Positions 54,571-64,000 of a DNA stretch of 64,000 bases are shown here, piece by piece. This DNA is from Halisarca cf. caerulea. Taxonomy: Eukaryota; Porifera; Demospongiae; Chondrillida; Halisarcidae. Within the stretch, counting starts at the first letter, position 1; each line of letters begins with the position of its first letter. The DNA lies in assembly GCA_963170055.1 (NCBI GenBank), contig CAUJGJ010000003.1, positions 1,486,569 through 1,550,568 of the forward strand, written 5' to 3'. A program made the position numbers and the translations under genes. The notes beneath the pieces are model-generated. The model did not search any database. It was not told the origin of the DNA and saw only the letters and a program-made list of their open reading frames with translations.

Positions 54571-55388
54571 CCAATAATTTATACACATGACTCTCATTCT
54601 TTTGTCTTTGCTAATAATGTAATAATATTGCCCATCTGTTCCATTTGCTGCTGCATCATTGTTAGCATTCTCATAATTTGTTCTAGACTTTGCTGCTGAA
54701 TGGCCTCTTGCTGATTGGCCTTCTTCTCGTCCAATGCAAGTTCTTTCTCTCGTAGGCTGATTTCCCTCTCTCTCAGCTTTAAGCTCAGTAGATTTTTGCT
54801 CCCGTCTGTCCTCCAAAACCTGCTCTAAATCAATTTTTGTCTTCTTCTTCTGGGGCACATCCTCTTGCCTGTTTCTTTTGTCTTTCAAGGCCAGCAGTGC
54901 ATCTCCTCGTATCTGCTCCCCCCTCTCGCGATCTTCCTTCTCTTTTTGTTTGGCACTCAAAGAAGCCTGCTTCTGGGAATACCTTTTCGCGAACTTCTCT
55001 CTTAGGGACTCCATTAACTCTTCCTTCTCTTTGAATTCCTCCTCGGTGCCACTCTGCTTGCGTTGCTTTGTGTCAGCCTTCAGGAATGCTTCCATTAAAT
55101 TTGTTGCTCTTTCTCTCAAAAAAACAGGCTGTTATCTTGCCGAATTTCTCTGGAAACTCTTCCATTAAGTTAGTCGCAATATATAGCTTCCCAGCAACTG
55201 GCTCCACGAATGAAAGGGCTCTCCACCACTGCAAGCTCCCTTAGAAGCAAAACATCATCTCTGGCTTGAAATCGTACCCGAGACTGCTTTCCTTGGGCTG
55301 ACGATGGGGTATCCGTGAGATCCACCAAATTGTTGAGGGTAGTAGAGGTGGAGACAAAAGCGCTAGCACTGACAGAATCCATTATCAA
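54570..55388 (-). pseudogene. Harbinger partner protein, Myb/SANT-like, with coiled coil
   Basis: From ATG near 55382, the N-terminal frame has RVRFQARDDVLLLRELAVVE and GASCWEAI, the Trp-containing helices of a SANT/trihelix-like DNA-binding domain. It stops near 55170. Small indels later, a long charged coiled-coil frame follows (ERATNLMEAFLKADTKQRKQ to about 54570, rich in Glu, Lys and Gln). Harbinger transposases need such a partner for nuclear import and TIR binding. Frame breaks lie near 55170-55185 and in a T run near 55119. Confidence 0.75.
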
Positions 55389-55779
55389 ACAGCTAAAGGA
55401 AAACTCGGCTAAAAAGCGAAGGAGAAGACAACAATGGACGTAGCTTGACGAATCTTGACCACAGAAACAATAACTGGGCTAAAATCACGCCTTAAATCCA
55501 AGTTGGTAGCTTCCTTAGAGTAGAAAAACGGCTCCATCTCAATCTTCACTTTACCGTGCTAACTCGACGTTATTAGCACCCCTATAGCGTTCGAAACCTT
55601 ATCAAAACCGCTAAATTTTTAAACCCGCAACGTTATTAGCCAATAGCGTAACGTTTAACGCTATGCTAAAGCTCTCTATTATAGTACAATGTGTCCATGA
55701 TACCACTATTCTTGTACACCGTGGGCTCATGTTCATGGTTTTTAGAAACCCCCTTATTTTTCTTCTGGCTACGCCCCTG

Positions 55780-56232
55780 ATGCTATACATCCTGATCCAT
55801 ACCATACATCCGGATCTATACTATACATCCGGATCTATACTATACATCCTGATCAATACTATACATCCGGATCTATACTATACATCCTGATCTATACTAT
55901 ACATCCTGATCTATGCATCCAGATCTATACAGTAACTATACATCCCGATCTATACTATACATCCAGATCTATACTATACATCCTGATCCATACCATACAT
56001 CCTGATCTATACTATACATCCGGATCTATACTATACATCCAGATCTATACTATACATCCTGATCCATACCATACATCCGGATCTATACTATACATCCGGA
56101 TCTATACTATACATCCTGATCCATACCATACATCCTGATCTATACTATACATCTGGATATATACTATACATCCTGATCTATACTATACATCCGGATCTAT
56201 ATTATACATCCGGATCTATACGTCAGAATCTA
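55780..56232. repeat. 19-bp minisatellite, right block
   Basis: About 23 units alternating CATCCGGATC, CATCCTGATC and CATCCAGATC with CTATACTATA. Confidence 0.9.
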
Positions 56233-57118
56233 TACATCTGTACCTATGTATGTAACATACATTTGGAAGACTATTGAGCAATGCACATGTAGTAATATCT
56301 TGTTGTCATGTGATATCATGTGATAGTGTATAACGGTAGGGCTACTTGAAAATTAGTGAGGAAGTGATATAAGGGTAACTTCTTGAGCAAGAGAGTCACT
56401 ATGACAAAAGTTACAGTACATAGTGAGCACATGTTCCTAGACATTGATCCTAGACAACCTCATTGCAGGAGCGTATCAATATTTCCTTCATCCTACAATT
56501 CGCGAAAAAGATCAAAGACAACCAGTACAGAACATGCACATCTCTCCATAATCTTTCTATTCGCTAATTGTGGGTAGACCTATATACTGACAGTTATGTC
56601 CAAGGTTATACACAAGAAACACACCTCTTTAGGCACAAAACGCTGGACATAAAATGAATGGAGCAACGTACGAAGATTCATTTTTCGATTCTGGGGGTTT
56701 GGTCCTTTAAGAACAATCTGTGAAAGTTTCAATACTAAAATCAAAAATTTTTCCGACCGGAATTTCGATTGAAATATTCTTGTGGAGTCATCTTCCTTCT
56801 TCGTCGAATATCACATGCAGTCACGTGGTTTGATTACGTCATACAAAACTAGCCTTTGCGTATGTACCAGCAGATAAGTCGCCGAGTTGGTTCTTTCGAC
56901 GAACGAAATTGTCTCTGAAGTAGATTAACGAAATTAGCAATGAAAGAGGCCTTTGGAAAGGTTATCGTCTGATTTAACTTTTGTTTCGAGGCGTTTAGTC
57001 GGCGATTTCATGTGACCCTTGCGTGAAATTCCTTCTAATGTAAACAAAGTAATTGTTATGTAAACAATCGTGTTGTACGTAAACAATCCTCCCTGTTTTT
57101 GGACATAACATACCTGCG
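56233..57118. other. no gene seen
   Basis: Unique sequence ending in GGACATAACATACCTGCG, which resembles the right end of a CGCAGGT-family element; no left partner was found. A 64-codon frame at 56383-56577 has no known domain. Confidence 0.4.
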
Positions 57119-57212
57119 AACGTCATCAAACACTTAAGAAAAGATGGCGGATTGAAGATGCATTTCATTGATTTGAATGTGTTAGTGTGTTTTTGAACGT
57201 TTATCCTTGGGG

Positions 57213-60200
57213 ATGCCTCAGTGTTGTCGGTGCAACGGCAGATCTACTTGTTTTAATTGTGTTTGCAGGAAAGCGGGTAAAAAATGCACTGATTGTCTCC
57301 CTTGTAAAAGGAATCGTTGTCAAAACAGCTGCAAACGCATCCAGGAAGATTTCAATTCTCCCACGGAAAATTTGCCTTCGATAACTGCTACTACATCATC
57401 CTTAGCTAATGATCAAGGTCAGTTGTCAGATTTGTCCACTCTACCAGCTACAGATTCAAACCTTCTACCAGTACCTGTACCAGTACCATCTGAGTTGCCC
57501 GCATCTATTGATTCAAGTCCTTCACCAGTTTTATCTACTGATTCGCGTCCTTCAACAGTTTTATTAAACGATTCAAGTCCTTCAACAGTTTTAGCTATCG
57601 ATTCAAATCCTTCAACAGTTTTATCTACCGACTCAAATCCTTCGTCAGTTTTATCTATCGATTCAAGTCCTTCAACGGTTTTATCTACGGTCTCAAATCC
57701 TCCAACAGTTTTATCTACCGATTCAAGTCCTTCAACAGTTTTAGTTATCGATTCAAATCCTCCTGTTTTATCAGAATTAGCGATTACCAATGATCAGTCT
57801 TTACACTCTGAAATATTACCAGATAAGTCAAGTTCACCTAGCATGCAGAATGTTGCAAGTCTACCAGATTTTAATCAAACATCTGAAAACAGCAACATTG
57901 TTTGGAATGAAGCTTTAGAGCAAGATATAAGCACAGCATTATCATCTGCATATATGGAGATTGTTCACTGGAAACCAAATCTTTTTATGGTCCCTTCTGG
58001 AATACAGGGGAAAGCATTTGTGAATGAGCTTGCTAGAATGTTCAATGCTTTTACTAATGAATCAGCATTAGAATCTATTGCAATCACTGCTGCAATGTCC
58101 ATGCCAGCTTTATTGCTGCAAAAGCCACATGTGAAATCAAAAACAAAGGATCACATTTGTTGTCTCCGACGTCGGCTTGAACTCTGGAAACACGGACAGA
58201 TCACTGACCTCCTCAATGAGAGCCGTACAATTCAAGCTCGATTACAATCTAAAGTGAATAGGAAATATTCTGATGTTTCAGTGCCCCGCCTTTTTGCAAA
58301 GAATATGATGAATGGGAAAGTGAAGACAGCACTGAAAATGTTATCTAGCCAGATCAAAGCCGGTGTTCTCAATCTTGAGGATACAATTCAACAACAGCAA
58401 CACACAACTACTGTCCGTCAAGTTCTTAAAGAGAAACATCCAAAGCCTAGTGAAATTTGTGTAGATGCAATTGTACCTCCAACGGAAAGTAACACTGCAC
58501 TTCACATCATTTTTGAGAGCATCAATGCAGATGAGATACGAAAATCAGCTCTTAAAACTGAAGGATCTGCAGGACCTTCTGGTGCTGATGCAATGTGCTG
58601 GAGAAGATGGTGCACAGCATTTGGTGATAGCTCCAATGATCTTTGTCAAGCCTTGTCAAATGTTGCAAAACGTCTTTGTACCACATATGTCAATCCAAAG
58701 TTCATTACTGCCTACACAGCTTGCCGACTCATTCCTTTGGACAAGAACCCCGGTGTCAGACCCATTGGGGTTGGAGAAGTTGTCAGAAGAATTATTGGGA
58801 AGACTATCATGATGATTACCAAAAGTGATCTCCAAGAGTCTGTAGGCCAATCTCAGCTTTGTGCAGGATTTGAAGCAGGCTGCGAAACAGCCTTTCACAC
58901 TATGTCACATATCTTCTCATTACCTGAGACAGAAGCTGCACTTTTTGTTGATGCTTCCAACGCCTTTAACTCACTAAACCGCCGTATGACTCTCTTGAAT
59001 GCTCAATCAATATGCCCAATTTTAGCTCCTGTTTTGATCAATACCTACCGTGAATCATCTTACTTATTTGTTGATGGTGAATACATTTTTTCAGAAGAAG
59101 GTACCACTCAAGGTGACCCTTTAGCAATGGCAATGTATGCCATAGGCATACAACCCCTGGTTCAGAAACTCGAGGCCTGTTCACCCCAAGTCTGGTATGC
59201 AGATGATTCAGCTGCAGGCTCATCCGTTGAGCAACTTAGACAATGGTGGGATGTGCTGCAGGAAGAAGGACCGAAGTATGGCTATTGCACCAACAGTCGC
59301 AAAACGAAGCTTCTCATCAAAGAGAACAACACTGAAACAGCTTCAAGATTTTTCAATGACACTGGGATTACGATTGTGACTGATGGAGTGACATATCTAG
59401 GAGGAGCTATTGGAAAGAAATCATTCATTGAAGATAATGCTCGTACAACAATTGAGGGATGGATGGAAGAGCTTTGTGAACTTGTAGCTATAGCTGAAAC
59501 AGAACCACACTCTGCTTATGCTGCTTACACCCATGGAGTACAATCAAAATTCAACTACTTTTTTCGCATCACTGACTGGGACAGTTTGAATTTATCACAT
59601 CTACTCATACCTATAGAAGAAATATTGAGCTCCAAGCTGATTCCGGTGTTATCTGGTCACCTTCAACCTGGCAAGAGTATTCGAGAATTGCTATCCCTTC
59701 CTGTTCGCCTTGGCGGTCTTGGGATCCCCAACCCAATTTCCATTTCAGGGGATGCATTCAAGGCTTCACAACTCATCACAGCCCCACTATTGCAGAGTGT
59801 CTTAAATGGCACATCAGCCACAACTGCACAGGCAGCTCAGAAAAGAGCAAAGAATGACCTGAGTAAGGATAAACACAAGCAACAAGACGAGCAAGCAAAA
59901 TTGCTGAAGCAGGATTTAACTCCAACACTGAAACGCTGTGTCGACCTTGCTCAGGAAAAAGGGGCATCTACTTGGCTATCAGCTCTACCCTTGACATCCC
60001 ATGGTTTTGCATTGCACAAGTCTGCTTTTAAGGATGCACTTGCACTTAGATATGGCTGGCCACTGCAGAACACTCCGTCTCATTGTGCATGTGGCAAGGC
60101 CTTCAGTGTGGACCATGCTCTATCCTGTTCCACAGGTGGCTTTCCTACAATACGACACAATGAAGTCAGAGACCTCACTGCACGCTTACTCTCGGAAGTG

Positions 60201-60737
60201 TGTCATAATGTCACAACTGAGCCACACCTACAACCGCTAACTGGTGAGAGCATGCGCCATCGATCTGCCATCACGACAGACAATGCAAGACTTGATGTTT
60301 CCATGTGCGGGTTTTGGGGAGGGAGATTTGAGAAGGCATTTATAGATGTAAGGGTATTTAACCCTAGCGCCGCATCAAATCGTTCTTCCTCTCTAACTGC
60401 CACATACAAGCGACATGAGCAAGACAAGAAGCGAGATTACGAGCAGCGCATTCTTGAGGTGGAACACGCAAGTTTTACCCCTCTCGTGATGTCTTGCACT
60501 GGTGGTATGGGTTCCACTGCCACAACATTCTACAAGAGGCTGGCTGCCATGATTAGTGAGAAAAGAGACACCCCTTACTCTCAAGTAGTCCATCTCATCC
60601 GGGCTAAGCTCAGTTTTGCCCTTCTGAGATCTTCTATCATGTGCATCAGAGGTGCTCGATCAAAGCGTCAATGTTACATCTCAGAAGCTGGGCACAACCT
60701 TGATCTTCAGTTATCTGAGGGACACTTTACCATTTAG
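57213..60737 (+). CDS. 1174-aa polyprotein: CXC-like domain, RT, zinc knuckle, nuclease-like domain
   Basis: The first ATG begins MPQCCRCNGRSTCFNCVCRK, a Cys-rich module (about residues 1-45) resembling CXC DNA-binding domains. Residues about 97-190 are a Ser/Thr/Pro repeat. The RT core spans roughly 430-720: RPIGVGEVVRRIIGK, LFVDASNAFNSLNRR (catalytic Asp), EGTTQGDPLAMAMYAIGIQP and VWYADDSAAG (about 661). A C-terminal knuckle HCACGKAFSVDHALSC (about 957) precedes a nuclease-like region ARLDVSMCGFWGG...AFIDVRVFNPSA (about 1025-1050), whose Asp...Asp-Val-Arg pattern is compatible with the PD-(D/E)XK fold of site-selective LINEs. No N-terminal EEP endonuclease is present. Related proteins are common, usually unnamed, in cnidarian genomes. 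Confidence 0.88.
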   Translation: MPQCCRCNGRSTCFNCVCRKAGKKCTDCLPCKRNRCQNSCKRIQEDFNSPTENLPSITATTSSLANDQGQLSDLSTLPATDSNLLPVPVPVPSELPASIDSSPSPVLSTDSRPSTVLLNDSSPSTVLAIDSNPSTVLSTDSNPSSVLSIDSSPSTVLSTVSNPPTVLSTDSSPSTVLVIDSNPPVLSELAITNDQSLHSEILPDKSSSPSMQNVASLPDFNQTSENSNIVWNEALEQDISTALSSAYMEIVHWKPNLFMVPSGIQGKAFVNELARMFNAFTNESALESIAITAAMSMPALLLQKPHVKSKTKDHICCLRRRLELWKHGQITDLLNESRTIQARLQSKVNRKYSDVSVPRLFAKNMMNGKVKTALKMLSSQIKAGVLNLEDTIQQQQHTTTVRQVLKEKHPKPSEICVDAIVPPTESNTALHIIFESINADEIRKSALKTEGSAGPSGADAMCWRRWCTAFGDSSNDLCQALSNVAKRLCTTYVNPKFITAYTACRLIPLDKNPGVRPIGVGEVVRRIIGKTIMMITKSDLQESVGQSQLCAGFEAGCETAFHTMSHIFSLPETEAALFVDASNAFNSLNRRMTLLNAQSICPILAPVLINTYRESSYLFVDGEYIFSEEGTTQGDPLAMAMYAIGIQPLVQKLEACSPQVWYADDSAAGSSVEQLRQWWDVLQEEGPKYGYCTNSRKTKLLIKENNTETASRFFNDTGITIVTDGVTYLGGAIGKKSFIEDNARTTIEGWMEELCELVAIAETEPHSAYAAYTHGVQSKFNYFFRITDWDSLNLSHLLIPIEEILSSKLIPVLSGHLQPGKSIRELLSLPVRLGGLGIPNPISISGDAFKASQLITAPLLQSVLNGTSATTAQAAQKRAKNDLSKDKHKQQDEQAKLLKQDLTPTLKRCVDLAQEKGASTWLSALPLTSHGFALHKSAFKDALALRYGWPLQNTPSHCACGKAFSVDHALSCSTGGFPTIRHNEVRDLTARLLSEVCHNVTTEPHLQPLTGESMRHRSAITTDNARLDVSMCGFWGGRFEKAFIDVRVFNPSAASNRSSSLTATYKRHEQDKKRDYEQRILEVEHASFTPLVMSCTGGMGSTATTFYKRLAAMISEKRDTPYSQVVHLIRAKLSFALLRSSIMCIRGARSKRQCYISEAGHNLDLQLSEGHFTI
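57505..57775 (+). repeat. in-frame 30-bp tandem repeat (10-aa unit)
   Basis: About nine copies of a 30-base unit encode variants of STDSNPSTVL. They lie between the Cys-rich and RT parts of the polyprotein. Confidence 0.85.
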
Positions 60738-60872
60738 ATGCATGCTTCAAACTTTAATTTACATAGTATTTGTATTAGTTATTTTGTGCTAGTTTATTAT
60801 CTGTATGAGGCAGTGCGCATGTGTGCCTATATATATATAACAATTTTTAGAATCTGTAACGTCATCAAACAC

Positions 60873-61932
60873 AGATTCGATATTCGTAATATGCCCAAAT
60901 ATCAGCTCAAATCACTGATAAATGCGTGACTAATAACTTAAAGGCAGAAAAATAACATTTTATCACTATGCAAACTGGGAAGCTCTATCATAACAAATTT
61001 GGACATGTCTCACATGCATACTTCGTTGTATTTCCAAGGAAAAGGACAATCTCTGCGCACATGTCTCAATTTGTATATCATAACTCACCTATAGTTTCAC
61101 TTATGGCCCTGAAACTTGGCTGTTGGCATCCTTTGTATGCCAACAGCCCGAGTACCTGTGTCTTGGCTGCCAATAATAAAATCGACCCTATCATACCCTC
61201 AGCCCTCAAGTGTAAACCAGTACTTACAACTACTTACCTAACCTGTACAGGGACAGTGGTACCAGTGTGGCTGGTCCGGTATGGTCTGAACCACTTTTTA
61301 GCTTACTTGTGTCCTTTTTAAGTTTGTCTAAATCTCCAGAGAAATTGCACCTTAACTTTATAATAGTCTCACTGTACACCCAAGACGTCCTGTTGACACC
61401 CGCGTCGACGTATTAATTCCACCATTTTTACCACATGTGTGATAGTGCCTGAAAATGTCCATTCATGGAGTTTTAACAGGCTAGCTAGGGTGCCACAGTA
61501 TGGGCCCTTCAATGCCCTAAAAGGGCTCTCAGAGAATAGTCATAAGACAAAGGTGTAGTATTCTCTGCAGAGCCAGGATAGTCTTACTTATTTCCATAAG
61601 CGAGAATTTAGAAAATCCAACCTTGTTCTCCCTTTCACCATACTCGGTTACAATCAGGCCGTGGCTTCCGTACAATGCAATCACACCTTGACAATGTGTG
61701 TGTTCAACGATGACTCAAGAGAGATTAAGAAGTCATCGCTAAATTACCTAACGTATAACAAGTGAATTTGTTAGCCAAAGCCCACATGCGGGCCAGCTGC
61801 AGTTTTTTGGCGAATTTTGAGGACAACTGTGTATTGACAATGTGTGATTCATTATTACATTGCTTGCATACTGTAAGTGTACTTTATACATCACATGGTG
61901 GATATGTACATCACATGGTGGATATGAGTGAT
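60873..61932. other. no gene seen
   Basis: The 117-codon frame at 60968-61321 has no recognisable domain. The motif GGACATGTCTCACATGC at 61001 resembles a right end of the CGCATGTG family, but its partner is missing. Confidence 0.4.
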
Positions 61933-63121
61933 CGCATGTGTGACATGTCCATTTGCACTTCAATGGCTTCCCAAAGTAGGCGAGTACTGTTTGCAAATCC
62001 CTTCATTTCTTTGCAATATATTGTACAGAATGGCCAAGAAATGGTTTAGCATGAGGGAGTACGAACATATCTAAGGTACACATGTAGCTCCTTTTCGTCC
62101 ACATTTCCTTCTCGATCGTTTCATATTCGGCAATTTACCAGGTAGGTGAGTTAAGCAGTTTTTGGACGCGAGTAAATCAGAAAGTGGGCCTACGGACACA
62201 GGACAATGACTGAATGGTTCCTAATAAAAATATCTAACTTTCTACCGATGGGGGTTTTGGGGTAATTGAATAGTTTTTGAGATATTCTGCAAATACTTTC
62301 AGGATGATAAAGGATTTGTCAATAACACTACTCTAAAAACGAGTACATCTAAACCCCCATCGGTGAAAAGTTGAAGCTTTCAATACTGATCACAATGAAA
62401 CACTGGGAAGGTTCTTACATTGCTCTTCTGATTTACTTGGTGGCATGGCATTATGCAAGAAAGATCTCTTTCGCAAGGGGCTTGTTTCCACATGATAGTC
62501 ATGTGATATGTGATGTGACGTCATCAAAGTCTTCGTACCATTTGAAAGTGATGGCCATTTCGAAGTTTAGATAGCATGCTAAGGTTTGATACGTCACAAG
62601 CGAGAACTATATCGAATTAAGGCAGGCCATTATTCAAAGAATTCGAAGGCAGTTTACCGAAAAAAGTCAGCAATTGAGAAAATTTAAAGCGAATGAGTCA
62701 TTCGGTGCTGATCGCCGATATCGAAGAAAAATGTGCTAAATCATAGTTAACAACCTTACATCTGCATAGCAAAGGCTATTTTACTAGCCTAAATACCGTA
62801 GAGTACAATGAACCGACTTTATGCAGCCTTCCAAAAAGCCTTGAACGTACCTTTGGTTGTACCTGATAATCAATCGAATTTAGTAAGTGCTGCAGTCGGC
62901 GATCATGTCTAACAAGCTTAGGTAGTACTTATCCTCGGATTAAGGCTTACAAAGCACTAAATATACAATGAACTGCCACGCAGCACAATTGACTTGGCTT
63001 GCTCCTAAGCAAAAATGTCACAGAATATCATGCAAATGTCACATGATTTGAAGTCATCCAAGTCAAAAATTCCAGTCAATTAGCATGCAGTGTATGAGAT
63101 TTTGGACATGTCCCACATGCG
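61933..63121. mobile_element. CGCATGTG-family TIR element, 1189 bp
   Basis: The left end is CGCATGTGTGACATGTCCAT and the right end ...GGACATGTCCCACATGCG, flanked by AT (61931-61932 and 63122-63123). Inner inverted blocks ACCGATGGGGGTTT (62244) and AAACCCCCATCGGT (62351) form a large fold-back. Non-coding. Size and ends match 50969-52141. Confidence 0.75.
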
Positions 63122-64000
63122 ATTGCATCAAAGGAAATTTTGATAGACTATATATAGCCTGACCACCTTTAAAGAGCCAGTTCCACCTCTGATGTATGTA
63201 ATTAACTATAATTTGGAGGTATCAATCCACGTGTATGGTATTCGGATGGATATGTTTAGTTTCTGTATTTATTTGTAGTGGTCACGCAAGAAGGGCTTGT
63301 CTGCATATTGAGGAAAACTATATGTGACATGCGCAGCGAAAAGGTCCCCAAACCGATTTTGTTTTAATCGCGTTTTGTTACTATATTAAGCTACAATGAT
63401 GCATCAGTCATGTGCAGGTATGTTATTGCAGAATATGGCCAAGACATGGGCGCTTTGTTGGCTTCATGGTATGAATTTCATTATCACTTAATTGCATGGG
63501 TTAGTCATGTGCTGTTACGTGAATCAGCTACGCGGCAAGCAAGTAAAAGCTTCAGACCCTAGCCAACTTACACAGCACGTTTCACTCTCGTAATTCTAAG
63601 CATTGGTTTGGATATTACCACTTTCTTTGGAAGGTTTGCAAAGAATGAATGCCAATTTGAGTACTAACTATATCTTGGAAGGGCCGGTAGGATCCGATGA
63701 TGAGAGAAGTTCACAATCTTTTAACTCCTTTGTTTAGAACAACAGGGCTATATAATGTAAGAACGTATCATGCTGGAAGTTTAGTGGACTAGTATAAGAA
63801 GATCGATCGTGGATACTAGCGATTCAATCGACTTTCTTGGCATTTGTTGCTCAGTTACAACACAAGCTACAAGCAACCTTCCAAAGACGAAGAAGGAAAA
63901 GATACAAATAACGAAGTGTGCTGGGTGTAGTTAATGAGGTTTGACAAACTAGAGTTTTTACCTCATAAACCGAAGATTATAAAGGGCTTGTGCTAATTGT
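63122..64000. other. no gene seen
   Basis: Unique A/T-rich sequence. TGTGCAGGTATGTTATTGCAGA near 63413 followed by GGGCGCTTTGTTGGC suggests another CGCAGGT-type left end running out of the window. Confidence 0.35.

Larger units (their letters stand above)
53355..55672. mobile_element. PIF/Harbinger transposon, decayed two-gene element
   Basis: The ends are inverted: left GGAGCTTTAGCACAACGTTT, right (inverted) AGAGCTTTAGCATAGCGTTA, then TACGCTAT inside both. CTATTA occurs next to both ends (about 53352 and 55674) and includes the TTA/TNA trinucleotide such elements favour; the exact duplication is not resolved. It holds the transposase on + and the Myb-like partner on -, the usual Harbinger pair. 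Confidence 0.8.
53032..55779. mobile_element. non-autonomous hAT-like element hosting a PIF/Harbinger
   Basis: The ends are CCGGGGCGTAGC and, inverted, CAGGGGCGTAGCC, a common hAT-type terminus. Flanks are ATACT on the left and ATGCT on the right, a probable 5-bp duplication with one change. The element is embedded in the 19-bp minisatellite. Its own sequence amounts to only about 0.4 kb once the internal Harbinger is excluded. Confidence 0.7.
57134..60857 (+). mobile_element. intact CXC-RT-nuclease retroelement (copy 2)
   Basis: Flanked by the 15-bp direct repeat AACGTCATCAAACAC (57119-57133 and 60858-60872). It is 3724 bp long with a 79-base 5' leader, one long open frame and a 120-base A/T-rich 3' end containing TATATATATATAA. 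It has no LTRs. Long variable TSDs and 3' A/T-richness fit target-primed insertion by a LINE-like element with a C-terminal nuclease. Confidence 0.9.

Overview
This is a transposon-dense stretch of a metazoan nuclear genome, probably a marine invertebrate such as a sponge or cnidarian. The kingdom call is safe: there are spliced exons with GT/AG borders, LINE, Gypsy, DIRS/Ngaro, hAT, PIF/Harbinger, Merlin and rve-type transposons, many TIR elements without genes, and micro- and minisatellites. The phylum is only an inference. I see no rRNA, tRNA, CRISPR array or bacterial operon.

Layout. 0.3-1.2 kb: TIR element with a broken RecQ-helicase fragment, sitting in the target-site duplication (TSD) of a decayed 'CXC-RT-nuclease' retroelement (1.2-5.7 kb) that also holds a small TIR element. 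6.2-15.5 kb: decayed Ngaro-type tyrosine-recombinase retrotransposon with split direct repeats, split by two TIR elements. 15.7-16.6 kb: broken Merlin-like transposase. 17-26.6 kb: dispersed repeats, minisatellites and MITE-like elements. 19.7-49.9 kb: dispersed phase-1 exons of what looks like one host gene on the + strand. 27.3-29.4 kb: decayed LINE with a 2A-like motif.

The most striking part is 30.4-49.6 kb. Pieces of one 31-bp minisatellite are separated by a series of insertions: (a) a 5.06-kb TIR transposon with an apparently intact DDE integrase and a multi-exon HECT ubiquitin-ligase gene (30716-35775, TSD CTGCCT); (b) a hAT-like element (35793-41154, TSD TATAC) split by a LINE (37852-40422); (c) a deleted Gypsy element (about 41177-48528) split inside its pol gene by an apparently complete DIRS element (42752-48198) with identical 114-bp inverted repeats and a clear internal complementary region. 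50.8-52.8 kb: a TIR element nested in another. 53.0-55.8 kb: a hAT-like element holding a decayed PIF/Harbinger, again inside a minisatellite. 57.1-60.9 kb: a young, intact copy of the CXC-RT-nuclease retroelement with 15-bp TSDs. 61.9-63.1 kb: another TIR element.

Three mobile systems look potentially active from open frames and sharp borders: the integrase/HECT transposon, the DIRS element and the 57-kb retroelement. All function calls come from reading motifs by eye; no database search was run.
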